Shown here piece after piece: positions 1-10,109 of a stretch of 64,000 nucleotides of DNA. The position numbers were made by a program, and so were the translations under genes. Positions within the stretch are counted from its first letter, which is position 1; the number at the start of each line of letters is the position of its first letter. The notes beneath the pieces were generated by a model. That model was given only the letters and a program-made list of their open reading frames with translations. It did no database searches and had not been told where the DNA came from. The DNA is from Mucor racemosus (taxonomy: Eukaryota; Mucoromycota; Mucoromycetes; Mucorales; Mucoraceae): positions 1,426,001-1,490,000 of the forward strand of contig JAPEHQ010000013.1 in the NCBI GenBank assembly GCA_027405735.1, read 5' to 3'.

Positions 1-1610
1 CGTTCATAGCGACAATGGTTTTTGCGCAAGCATAAACTTAAATAACACTTACTGCTTAAATTTATATGCAAGCCAAATCTAAGATTATAAAAGTTACTTT
101 ATCACACATAAAATTTAAACAAATCAACCTTCTTTAAACTTACTATATTAGTTTACGATAATTGTCAGCTGTAAACAGATTTGTTTTCAAGTACAATATA
201 TACACAATTAAAACTATGGTAATTAGGCAAGACGTTAGATTGTTCTTTTTTTTTTGTGTTTCTATATTATTTGAATTTTTATCACTTTCCTGGAGCACTT
301 TGTCAGTTTGTAGCCAGTTCTAGCTTTTTATTAAGTGGATATAAATATCATTATTGCCTTCAATTTTATTTGGTAATCATCAAGAAATACGTCCAACAAT
401 ACAGTAGTAAATAATTATGTTTGGTCTTAGAATGTGAGTAAATGAAAATATCCGTCTCTAATATAGACTGCTACCTATATCAAAAACATTAGTCTGTTAT
501 GTTAGCATGCGTATTTAGATAAAAGAAAAGAATACCAGCTTGATTGTCTGATATGCCTTATCAAACGATAAATTTATCCTTCTTGGAATATGAAAAAAAA
601 AGAGAGAAACAACACACCACGTAGAAAAGAACTTTCAAGACTTTACATTATTTAGTGCAATTGAAACCCTGCTAAATTGCACATTTCAGCTAATGTAAAA
701 GCAGCATTACAGCGCATCAACCCATAAACTAAACAACATAGGCAATATCTGTTATCATAGAAACATACATTTTTCTACCAGAAAAACCGTCTGTCATATC
801 ATAGATTCGTTAAAAAATTGCAAAAGCGAGCCGGTAGAGCAACGCCGTAATTGAGCATAGCAAGATTGAACGACTAAATCTTTTATACTATGGTACAGTA
901 TATCTAAATTTTAAATAAAAAGGTGCTTTTTTTTTACTTTTCTTATATTTAACCACGTGTGATCTGAAAATTCAGTTTTTGTAGCGGACATTTTCGGGGC
1001 TCATTTTATCCTTACCAATGCTCATGATTTTGATCAAAAAACAGAAAAATCAATTTTTGATGCCAAAATCAACGTTTAAATATACTACATTGTGAGAGAA
1101 AATTGTAGCCATGATTAATACACATTTTATAAAAGCTTAATATTAAATGTTAACTAATGAAATTTTGCACTTTTGCCCGAAAAACGGTTATTTGGTTAAA
1201 GGATTTTCATGTAATATTTTGCAATAAAAATGTTTGCTTTTTTTATTAAGCAAATAGAGCGCTAAATTCTGCATATGTGTGCATTTTTTGTTTTTATAAT
1301 TGGTAGTATAATTAACTCTAAATTTGCAAAATCAGAAAAAAAAAATTAAAAAATGTCAAAATTGATGATCTGAACAAGAATATTTTTTGAAATTAATGTT
1401 CCGCTTATAAGCCTTGTAAGTCTTAAAAATAAGAGATTTTATAATACTTTAGAAATTTCTCAAGGATTTACGATGCTGCACCCACTTGATTCAAGCTTAT
1501 TACTGTGAAACTTTATACATGTTAATATTGTGTGGTAGTTTATCTGATGATAGTATAGTCTTACTTTATAATTATTGCGCTAAAGGTGATTTACATTGAG
1601 TTTTAGTTTT

Positions 1611-1733
1611 ACCTCACCAATATCATGAATATAAACATAAACATGGCCATCACTGGAATCTGGAACCTATTGCCACCTTTTTACCCTCTTTGTCCCAAGC
1701 CAATTTATTCAATGATGCTCTACCAGAACAAAC
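1611..1733 (-). pseudogene. Dynein intermediate chain C-terminal WD-repeat fragment (left-arm copy)
   Basis: On the minus strand the sequence translates as VCSGRA-S-LNKLAWDKEG followed by KKVAIGS, the style of the last WD repeat of cytoplasmic dynein intermediate chains, where a serine/aspartate-glycine-histidine-valine-tyrosine stretch and an IGE end follow. A 3-bp insertion adds one serine. A 7-bp insertion after IGS shifts the frame and brings a stop within a few codons. The expected DGH and DIGE codons are still visible in another frame beyond it. Only about 40 codons are present and no upstream coding region is nearby, so this is a captured or duplicated gene piece. The family assignment is by recognition of the motif, without alignment. 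Confidence 0.5.
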
Positions 1734-2005
1734 TTACTTTTGATCTATAAAGATTGATTTATTAATAACAAGCTAATAAGTAATAATAATTATGGTGTAC
1801 CTTTGATAGTTGGTAGTGATGTCGTGATATACAAGAAGAAGACAACATCTTGTTTTCCTCTTCTTAGCTGTTGGGCACTAAATAGAAATAAATGCTCTTT
1901 AGAAACTAAATAGACTAACATGAGTTTATTAATTCATTCAAATCAAGTCAATACTATACATACTTTTATAATCAGCAGTTTTTCTCCAGGAAGATATCAA
2001 CTTTA

Positions 2006-2393
2006 TGAATTGCACAAGATTTGGAATAAATATTGTAACAAGAAAAAAATGTATAATTTAATAAAGAAACTGGTTAAATTAAATCACACACAAAAACTGA
2101 AGAGAATCTTTATTCAATATCAATAGTTTGTCCTTTTTATATACAAATTCTATATTACAATTTCATCCGTTAGATCAGTATTTATTTACATCAATAACAT
2201 AGCATACATGAGGGGCACAAATTTCATACAACCAAATATGGTATATCATATATCCCGTACAATCCGGATCATCCTTCAACGGAGAACAATTAGGAGTGCC
2301 ATCCCAAAGTAGTTAGCTTACTTTCACAATAAGGATTACAATATAAAAGGTTCATTATCTTACAAATTACTATAATAACCTGTGGACGCAACA
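2006..2393. mobile_element. Solo LTR-like insertion (388 bp) with CTTTA target duplication
   Basis: This segment is absent from the matching place in the right arm, where the sequence runs uninterrupted through CAACTTTAGACC. Here the same flanks are separated by 388 bp that begin with TG and end with CA, bounded on both sides by CTTTA (2001-2005 and 2394-2398). TG...CA ends and a 5-bp target duplication are the signature of an LTR inserted by a retroviral-type integrase. No second LTR or coding region is attached, so it is best read as a solo LTR. An open stretch starting at 1920 runs into it and is not a gene. Confidence 0.7.
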
Positions 2394-2934
2394 CTTTAGA
2401 CCAAAAAAGCATTGATTATAACGTAGATAATGGAACAAAATGATTAAGTCCTGGACGATTTTTTTGTTCGAGAAAGATATTAGAACGTGCCCTAACATTA
2501 ACAGTTAATAATTTATTTCCAAATAAACAATAGGAAAAGCATGTACTTGCACCTGCTATTTGATTTCAGTTTATAAAAAAATATTAGTCTTTTTGTTGTA
2601 GTTTTAAGCGTAAATAAAAGAGCTGAGGAAAGAGTAGAGAAGAAAAAAGATTTTGTGTGTTACCAACGGGAATTTAAAAAGGCATAAATAATTTCAGTGT
2701 TACCAAACAGGTTGTTGTCGTTGTTCCCATTTGGTCCCCGAAAGAAGAACATGGGCAGAACTCTTTCAACAAACCCCAAATTTCAAATTGATACAGTATA
2801 TCTCGTCAATAATAAGGCAATTTTGCTCAATCAGAGTAACTCACATCTGTTTTAAACCATTCAAATTATCTTCGTTATTAATTATATTATGATTGATATA
2901 CTTTAATAAATTGACTAAAAAACCTTGCTCTCAT

Positions 2935-3062
2935 TGCTTTGCTCATCTGGACTGCCTGATCTGCACAAAAAATTTTATTCTGCCCATCTGTGCAGATCAT
3001 TATTCCCATGGAAAGCATAATAGTTTGGCCGTAGTGATGAATAAAGCAACAATTCATCTACT
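2935..3062. repeat. Degenerate ~22-bp GC-CAT repeat with an 11-bp hairpin
   Basis: Loose units beginning GCTCAT or GCCCAT and ending in a TTAT or ATTCT run follow one another here. Within them TGATCTGCACA (2957-2967) and TGTGCAGATCA (2989-2999) form a perfect 11-bp inverted repeat around a 21-base loop. The right-arm counterpart, near 16870-16985, has lost two stem bases. A short cysteine/histidine-rich reading frame (2893-3078) spans the region, but it begins at a non-ATG codon and is broken by a stop in the other arm, so I do not call it a gene. A similar unit pattern recurs at 20066-20245. Confidence 0.45.
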
Positions 3063-4435
3063 CGATGGATCATTGTGATATTTATATTAAATGCCTAATT
3101 CAAACTACTAATGCAGTAATTTGATTTTCTCGGTTTATTTTAAAGCTGATGGGAAAAGAGATCAGCAATTATTAATTCAGGTTATGGAAATTATCTATAA
3201 TTGTTTGTAATTTTTAAATTACAGCTAATAAAGTTCCATATTTAATGATTTTGGCTTTCACACCAGATTCATGTTATTAATTACTTTACTAATTCAAATT
3301 GATGTGTGAAAGACTGCCAGTAGTTTACATCTGTAGTAAATAATCTGTTGATAAACATTTACATTATGGGAACAAATGTAAGTAGTACATGATATCATGA
3401 AGATAATGTGATCTTCAATTTTAGCAGCATCATTTAACTAGAAAAACTATAATAACATTAAAATAACGCAAATAAACGATATCATCTAAGCGCATTTACG
3501 TACATTATTAATTAATGTTAACATGGATTTTTTACATTTTTTATCATATTTATTATTATTTTCATGTAGTGTGTGTAGGTTATATGTTGTTTCTATACAG
3601 CTGAAGAACTGATTCGTTACTCGTTCTCTTTTAATTGCATTCTTTTTTTAAGTATTGTTTCTCAAACCTGAAAATATACTGTACGACAACTATTATACTT
3701 ATAATTACTTTTTTCGGCTCAAATTAAAAAGAGAAAGCTAAGAGAAAAGAAGTTAGATTCACAGAATTTTTTTGGCTCATTTATAAACCTCTAGGTGTGA
3801 TTTTTTAAAAAAAAATGTTGTTTTTATTATAAATTAAATATGTGATCCACATTTTTGCCAATGGTCATGCTTCCAAAAAAAAGAGCCGAACAATCTTCAG
3901 ACGCGGCCATCTAATAATAATTCCAAGCTGTGAATTTCTAAAAAAAAAAAAAAACACCGGACAGTCCGGACGCCGCTGTTTAAATATCACAAACCGCAGT
4001 GATTTGCAGGCATCGAAATTTCATACAAAAATTAAGGTTCGACTGTATAACTAATCACTCAAAGGCTTATTTTATGTAAAGTATAAAATACAATATACAA
4101 CATTAGCCTGACAATGGGCTTAACATGGAAAGTATAAGATGTATTTGAAAAAAAGTTACAAAATTACATGCATACTCCAACGTTTTATTCAAAATTGTAT
4201 ATGTTCTACGGGCTCTCTATATTCTAAATCTTTTTTGATTTGATCATTTTGAAAATGTTACCCTTATATTGCAATGTTTTCAAATTTCTTTCATTACTTA
4301 AATAACTTTCCCTACGCTAAAAAAATATGGACGTATTACCGACACGCAAAATGAGGCAACACAGACTTTAATCACCGTGGCGCAAAATTTTGTGCTAGTG
4401 AAGTTATAGAATAGTAAAATTTTAGAGACAAGAAG

Positions 4436-4517
4436 GTCGCTTTGTCCGAGTGGTTAAGGAGTGAGACTTGAAATCTCATACGCTTTGCGTGCGCAGGTTC
4501 AAACCCTGCAGGCGACG
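4436..4517 (+). tRNA. tRNA-Ser (anticodon UGA)
   Basis: A complete serine-type tRNA can be folded. The acceptor stem GTCGCTT (4436-4442) pairs with AGGCGAC (4510-4516, one G-U pair), with discriminator G at 4517. The anticodon stem TGAGA/TCTCA closes the 7-base loop CTTGAAA, with anticodon TGA at 4469-4471. A class II variable arm follows, then a T arm with the B box GGTTCAAACCC. The A box region reads TGTCCGAGTGGTTAAGG. There is no intron. A run of five Ts at 4523-4527 is a suitable RNA polymerase III terminator. It decodes UCA serine codons. It lies about 265 bp inside the inner end of the left inverted-repeat arm. Confidence 0.95.
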
Positions 4518-5396
4518 ATATATTTTTATCAATTTTCGCAAATGTAGTGTACGTAGTGTACGTAGTGTATTCGCGTTTCTCTTATTTCTTTTAGTTTTTT
4601 AGAATATTTTGTATGGTGTATAGTTATATTCGAAGCTTTAAAAACTAAACACATTCTTTCTGTAATCAAAAAGCTGTATTAAGGCAAATAAGATAGGAAA
4701 AATTTAAAACCTGATATTTTTATTTTGCTTAAAAACTGCTAACAATCAAAACTTTATTAATTTAGTCATATGGACATGTTCATATCTACACTTTCTACAG
4801 CATGTTTACAGAATATTTATCGGATTAAAGTTACCTGAATACATATGTGCGCTAATTAATAAAGTCGCAAGTCAATCAAGTATAATATTATATTTATGTC
4901 TGTTAAAAAGGATGATCACCATAGCTATGATTGAAGATCTCTAATTAGTATGCATGCAAACTAAGCTATTATTCCCAGATACAGAAATTGAAGGATCTTG
5001 AATATAAAATTCATGCTTGATATTTTGATCTAATCTCAAGGCAACTATAAAGCATGTACGAAGGATTTAAACACGATAATTAGGCATTACTCTAATTTAT
5101 GTAGTATCGACCAATTAGGTGATATCACGCTATAGAATCAGTTAAAGCGAAATATTTATGTTTAATATGTACATATATCCATTTAACTATAAGCCGTACA
5201 AGCATGAATGTTTATATTCTAATTTTGACATGTTTAAACTTAGTCATTTGTGAATACACCCGGTCACATTGTACACCCATCCTGATATTTCAATGGTAAT
5301 CTTCACAATGAAAAACTTTATACAGCATTTGTATAAATATCAGATGCCTTTTTTTTTTTAGTTTACCTAAATATCTACTGCACATAATATTTGAAA
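4518..5396. other. Intergenic region with a short GTAGTGTAC tandem
   Basis: There are no coding features. Just downstream of the tRNA terminator are three tandem 9-bp units of GTAGTGTAC (4544-4570, the last ending in T). The rest is AT-rich unique sequence leading to the promoter side of the TMEM86-like gene; a pyrimidine run at 5348-5360 lies just upstream of its start. Confidence 0.6.
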
Positions 5397-6065
5397 ATGT
5401 TTACGAATCTTGCAATCATATCCTCCATTTTGTATTTTTGCGTTATTTATACAAACAGTATTTATTTGAAATATGTTTTAAAGCCTACAACAACATTGCT
5501 TATAATTGGAGTCGGTTTACAATCAAGCAAATTTCAAAATAATGTCAAATTAGCAGGTATTATACATGACTCAAAATCAACAGACGAGAAAAAAAAAAAG
5601 CGCTGACACTTTGTAGGATTGACCTTTTCATTATTGGGCGATATTTTCTTAATGTTTGCCGGAGAAGATATGTTTATTTTAGGGTTGTCCTCTTTCTTGA
5701 CTGCACACATATTTTACATTTACATGTTTTATGGCACTAAAAAGAGAAATCAGTTCAGTCTTTTATTTGGGTTATTCACAATTGCATCAGTTTACTTTTC
5801 CTTCTTGTATCCCAGCATTTATCAAGAAGGTGGAATTGTCATGACTGCAGCAGTAGCTGTTTATATTATTGTGATTACATTTATGGTTTATTATGCCGTT
5901 TTAAATGATAATTCAAACCTTACAATTGGAGTATTATTATTTTTTATTTCAGATGCCACACTTGCCCTGGATAAATTTTTATACCATGCACCAGACAGAA
6001 GATGCGAATATATAGTCATGTTTACTTATTATGCAGCACAGTTTTGCATTGCGAAATACTACTAA
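5397..6065 (+). CDS. TMEM86/YhhN-family membrane protein (lysoplasmalogenase-like)
   Basis: There are two exons, 5397-5556 and 5617-6065, with a 60-nt intron (donor GTATTA, CTGAC branch-like site, acceptor TTGTAG). Joined in frame they give 202 residues. I chose the ATG at 5397 because the upstream in-frame codon is TTG. The protein is almost entirely hydrophobic, with about seven to eight membrane spans. It carries the family landmarks: AGLTFSLLGDIFLM (the GD-x-LM segment), a TAHIFYI helix, and a C-terminal FFISDATLALDKF with a final YYAAQ helix. In animals TMEM86 proteins hydrolyse the vinyl-ether bond of lysoplasmalogens. In a fungus the substrate is unknown, so the enzymatic role is inferred from family only. 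The length is close to the family norm of 200-240 residues. An AATAAA-like signal follows the stop at about 6073. Confidence 0.85.
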
Positions 6066-7423
6066 AAATTGAAATAAAGATTGCATACTGCAATTAATGC
6101 ATCCATGTCCAACGAGATTTTTGATTTTAAATTAAAACTTTGAATAAACGCTTTTGAGCATTAACAAAATAAACAACAACGTGCAAATATTCAACCAACT
6201 CTTTGTGATACATGACGAATGTCATACAATAATACAAAAAATATCTTTTTTTAGAGACCTTTTTCATCGAAAAATCCACGTTCCATTAAAGTGATTAGAG
6301 GTCTTGTTGGTACTATATATGATGCGGTTGATTTCTATAAATGATCCAGATAAATTCTATATATATATATAATAATATAAATAAACAATATTTAGATACA
6401 TTTAACAAGTAATATAGTCTGCATTTAGTGTACAACCCAAAGTATGTACATCTGATCCAGAATCCCCTAGATTCAATATAATCAAGCACTAGCTGGTAGT
6501 AATAGGTCATTGTTACAGAAAGGCGTTGATCAATGATATAATACTAGTGTAGAACAGAAATGATAGAAAGAAAAAAAAAGGGGGGGAGGGGAGGGTCATT
6601 TTATTTAGCGCGACAGGCAGAAACAACAAAATAGGATAAAGCAGAACCAGACTCTATGCGCTTTCTTTGTATTTGTACATGTGCTTTACTATTCATGTCA
6701 GACTAAGAAAACCTGATTTCTTCTCCTGATTCAATTTGACAACATTTATTATAATGCACCAATTTAAGCATAAACCTTGGAAACGATGAAGCATAAATAT
6801 ATCCATCTCATTTATTTTGTATATATTGCATTATGATGTATGTAGCACTTTGTTTCTTCTCTATTTTTCCTATAATTCTAATAATTTTTGGTACCTGAAA
6901 ATCTAGTTTAAACGGCATGTAAAATAAATTTCATGCCTGCAAAAAGAGACATTTTGCAAACAACATTGATTGCATATAATATACCCAATTTAGCATCCAC
7001 ACTATAGATAAACACTATATAGAATAGACCATATTTTTAAAATACCAAAAAATAAGGTGAAAAATGAATGGCACGATATATTTTTCCTTTTTTGAAATGA
7101 AATGTAACTATGCAATGTAAAAAAAAAAAAAAAAAAAAAAGAGAGATTTGACTAGATGTATTATAATATGCAAGCTAAATAAACGCTGTAATTTAAAATC
7201 AAAAAATGATGCACAACATCAAATGAAATCCAACAGTAAAAATACATTTTAGTTCCTTTATACAACAAATAAGCAAATGTCCAATAGATGAATAAGGAAA
7301 TCAAAGTGTGGTTAAAATAAATTATTTAATGTGTGACAAATATGGAAAATAAGGCAGTTTGAAATAATAAAAAAAACAAGTGTGTACAAGAATTAATTAT
7401 TGTTGTGCGAGTATAGTAATTTG
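6066..7423. other. Intergenic, low-complexity stretches only
   Basis: No gene is supported. The region holds an AT dinucleotide run near 6360, a G-rich tract at 6579-6596, and a poly-A run of about 22 bases ending at 7140. Two short open frames on the minus strand (6313-6510, 7326-7526) have no recognisable features. The second overlaps the LysM promoter on the opposite strand and is treated as chance. Confidence 0.6.
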
Positions 7424-7430
7424 TATATAA
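7424..7430 (+). promoter_or_regulatory. TATA box of the LysM gene
   Basis: TATATAA lies about 100 bp upstream of the LysM start codon and is followed by a CT-rich leader, an arrangement typical of strongly expressed fungal genes. This is inferred from sequence only. Confidence 0.5.
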
Positions 7431-7531
7431 GGCATCTCGAATCCAGCATCCCACTTTCTTATATTCCTTATACTCTCTTTCCTTAAATCCTTTCCTCAAT
7501 TCAACAAAAAAACCCATTCCTTTCACTCAAA

Positions 7532-8286
7532 ATGAAATTCACTTTAGCCACTCTCGCCCTTGCTGCTGCCTCTGTCTCAGCTATCTCTACCGAATGTGTT
7601 GAGAAATATGTTGGTAAATATACATTTACACCAATAATTTAACTAAATACTAATAAATAATTATAGCCAAGGAAGGTGATAACTGTCGTTCCGTTGCTGC
7701 TGAGCAAAAGGTCTCTCCTCAACAATTGTACAGATGGAACTTCGTTGACGAAAATGCTCCCGCTGGTGATTGTTTCGCTTTGCAAGCTGGTGAAACTTAC
7801 TGTGTCAAGGTTGATACCAGACTCCGTAAGAGAAACTGGTTCTACAAGACTCAAGGTCTTACCGGTCAAAAGTTAGAACTTGCCAAGCAAAAGATCGCCG
7901 CTGCTAAGGCCAAGAAGACCACCAAGAAGACCACCAAGAAGACCACCAAGAAGACTACCAAGAAGACTACCAAGAAGACCACCAAGAAGACCACCAAGAA
8001 GTCTACTACCACCAAGAAGTCTACTACCACCAAGACTCAATCCAAGCCCGGAGATGACTGGAGTTCTACTCCTGCCAGTGCTCCCTCTAACGCTGTTAGA
8101 CACATTGTCTCTACCTGTACCAAGTACTCCACTGTCACCTCCAGTGACTCTTGGTGTGGTGATTTCTCCAAGAGAAACGGTATTTCCATTTCTAACCTCT
8201 ACAGTTGGAACGCTGGTCTCCACGGTCCCGGTAAGCACGAGTGTGATAACCTCGATGACGGTAAGGCTTACTGTGTCAAGGCCTAA
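7532..8286 (+). CDS. Secreted protein with two LysM domains and a Lys/Thr repeat linker
   Basis: Exons 7532-7613 and 7667-8286 are separated by a 53-nt intron with a TACTAAT branch site and TTATAG acceptor, giving 233 residues. The N-terminus is a clear signal peptide (MKFTLATLALAAASVSA). LysM 1 spans about residues 21-75 (CVEKY...KEGDNCRSVAAEQ...LYRWN...YCVKV) and LysM 2 about 175-233 (CTKYSTVTSSDSWCGDFSKRNGIS...LYSWNAG...YCVKA). Both keep cysteines and the WN motif usual in fungal LysM proteins that bind chitin oligomers. The linker is about 90 residues of TTKK repeats, a cationic low-complexity spacer probably O-mannosylated on threonine. Codons are strongly C-ending compared with neighbouring genes, suggesting high expression. 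The likely location is the cell wall or medium, as a wall-binding protein or LysM effector; which one cannot be told from sequence. Confidence 0.93.
7912..8034 (+). repeat. 12-bp coding minisatellite (TTKK units) in the LysM gene
   Basis: Seven consecutive 12-bp units of the form AAGACYACCAAG are followed by two related 18-bp units containing TCTACTACC. The units differ only at a C/T third position, so amplification is recent or constrained. All changes keep the reading frame. The repeat also keeps the antisense frames open, which explains long but meaningless antisense open frames over this gene. Confidence 0.9.
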
Positions 8287-8429
8287 ATTGTATAACATGA
8301 ATTCAACAAATGTACTACTATTACTACTTTCCCTTTCCAAATCAAACTTTTTTTTCAATATACAAATATGAAATAAAAACGTTATAAATTTAAATAGACA
8401 GACAGAACAGACTTTTACATTTTTTATAT

Positions 8430-9513
8430 TTATTCATCATCTATAGCATTCATAGATTCCTTTTCTAATAATTGATCTATATCTACTAGACGCCAATTCC
8501 AATCATTAATAGGTTCACCGGTTTCTTTATCTCTACCAGAAACCATTTTACTTGCAGGTTCAAAATAAGGTGTAGCAAATCTCATTCTTATTGTACGTCT
8601 GCCTTCATCATAAAGAATTACATTTTCATTGTTTTCTTTATCAGTAGCCTTGTATGTAACATCTGCATCAATCAAGACATCAACGCCAACTTGCACACCT
8701 TCCAATATACTCTTTGCAATACGTTCTCTATATTCTTGAAATGATTCTTCAAGCTCACTTTTTCCTTTGACCTTGTGTAATCCAATTTGAACTGTCATCC
8801 ATCTTAAAACCTCGTATTTACGATCATCAGAAAAGGCATTTGAATTACCCAAAGTGATCCAAATGTCGCCTAAGTTAACGTCGTAAATTTGAGGAATATC
8901 AATATTGATATTGGTGTTGGCGGGAACAGCCTTTAAATAGCGATCCAAGAGGTCTGGTCCTAAAATATGCTGTAATTCTTCCATTTTGTTTTGATGATTG
9001 ATTTGATCAGATAATAAACTGACAGCCTGTCGAGTAGCTAAACTGGCTGCAGAAACATAACATATAACCTTAGTATACATGTTACATATTTCAATAATAG
9101 TTTTTTCTAGTTACCTCCTACTAAAAACTGGTCGGGAAAATTATCGTAACCAGTGTTTAATTGTAAAATTCGAGTTCCTAACCACTTTCCCAACACATGT
9201 TGTAATGAAATAGGGAGCAGATTTAAGAAACTCCAATCACGAGGTGCTTGCTCGTAAGGATATTTTGGAATACGAGGAGAATCTTGACTCAATAACCAAG
9301 CTACACGTGTAATTAGAAGTCTGCAAGTAAAAAACCTATCAAAATTGGATATTTACGAAATTTTTCAATTGTATTGCTATTGGGTTGTTCTTTGGTTGTT
9401 GTATTTTCATTCCAACATGGTCTTGTTAACGATAAACATCGGCTTTGTTTGTTGTTAATAAATAAGGATCTATTCAAAGCACGTTGAAAAGTAAGTCTTC
9501 TCAACGGTTGCAT
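8430..9513 (-). CDS. Mitochondrial MAIP1/Tim44-like domain protein (probable)
   Basis: Three exons, 9357-9513, 9115-9300 and 8430-9046, are joined by introns of 56 nt (GTAAAT to GTGTAG, CTAAT branch) and 68 nt (GTAACT to CTGCAG, TACTAA branch), giving 319 residues. The chosen ATG at 9513 starts a typical mitochondrial presequence (MQPLRRLTFQRALNRSLF, arginine-rich, no acids). An in-frame ATG at 9585 would add 24 residues. The mature part has RIPKYPYEQAPRDWSFLNLLP, a basic-hydrophobic stretch and a C-terminal alpha/beta domain ending DWNWRLVDIDQLLEKE. The ending and the DLLDRYLKAV helix resemble the matrix AAA-protease interacting protein (MAIP1) and Tim44/MRPL45 fold. It is probably a matrix or inner-membrane-associated factor. 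The family call is from motif resemblance only. It is divergently transcribed from VPS51. Confidence 0.6.
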
Positions 9514-10109
9514 CTTATATGATATATTAAGAGGAAAGGATAAAAACCAAAACAATATACGACGCCCATCAGCTACTGCAATCATTTATTAGTTTCATTT
9601 CACCCCAGTCGACATGTAAGCCAATGAGATTACAACTTGAGTGGTCAATGCCACTATATCTAGCGAATTTCAACCCCTTTTTATATATTGAAATTCGTAA
9701 AAGAGTTGCTTGATCTAAAGGATAATATATATAGTTGATTACTTTGTTTTCTTGTAGAAATGTCTCGGCATATCATGACAACAAAGGCACTTTCCAAAAA
9801 GAAAAAATTCAGCGCAGAATGGTGTCGCCGTCATAACCCTAATATTTAAAGAGTTTTTTTAAACCCTGAAAGACATAATATTATACAAAATGTATTATGA
9901 GAATTATGCATCAAGTATCATTACATCTTTCTCTATTTTTTGTTTTCGTATGAAAACTGTAGTTATCCAAAAAATAGTCAATGTATACTTTTCCAAGCAA
10001 ACTAACCATTCTATGCGCGGGGTTATAAAAGGTTCATTTGGGAACATGATTGTGTGCAACAATCAAGAAATATACTATACTTTCTTCTCTCTTCAAAACC
10101 TTATATAAT
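9514..10109. promoter_or_regulatory. Shared upstream region between the MAIP1-like gene and VPS51
   Basis: This 596-bp gap separates two divergently transcribed genes, so it must contain both promoters. AT-rich TATA-like stretches occur near 9680-9735 and 10021-10030 (GGTTATAAAAGG). Short open frames at 9890-10108 end at the VPS51 start and show no protein-like features. Confidence 0.5.

Larger units (their letters stand above)
1..4170. repeat. Left arm of a ~4.1 kb inverted repeat (truncated at the window start)
   Basis: Reading this segment as its reverse complement reproduces 15716-19841 almost throughout, with scattered substitutions and small indels. The opening bases match the complement of the right-arm end near 19841. 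The inner end, around the GTATAAGATGT and AAAAAGTTACAAAAT stretch, matches 15716-15770. Similarity stops near 4170. The arm contains no convincing intact gene: the few open stretches are interrupted in the other copy or run through inserted sequence. Each arm holds one insertion the other lacks. It could be a segmental duplication or two opposed copies of a large decayed transposon; the outer end on this side lies outside the window, so the full length is unknown. Confidence 0.9.

Noticed and set aside
820..890. tRNA A-box-like GGTAGAGCAACG in the left arm
   Set aside because: No B box at suitable distance, no foldable cloverleaf, and the right-arm copy has mutated the key bases.
1920..2126. 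68-codon open frame in the left arm
   Set aside because: It runs from arm sequence into the inserted solo LTR; the right arm lacks that continuation.
2893..3078. Cys/His-rich 61-codon frame that looks like a zinc-binding peptide
   Set aside because: It starts at a non-ATG codon, has a stop in the other arm, and the cysteines come from a GC-CAT DNA repeat and hairpin.
5557..5616. Stop codon splitting the TMEM86-like gene
   Set aside because: The stop lies in a 60-nt GT-AG intron; joining the exons gives the conserved AGLTFSLLGD segment.
7873..8371. Long open frames on the antisense strand and in another sense frame over the LysM gene
   Set aside because: They exist because the 12-bp coding minisatellite and C-ending codons contain few stops in any frame; the sense LysM frame has signal peptide, splice sites and domains.
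9301..9356. Apparent frameshift between exons 1 and 2 of the MAIP1-like gene
   Set aside because: A 56-nt intron with GTAAAT donor, CTAAT branch and GTGTAG acceptor removes the stop and restores frame, so no defect is needed.
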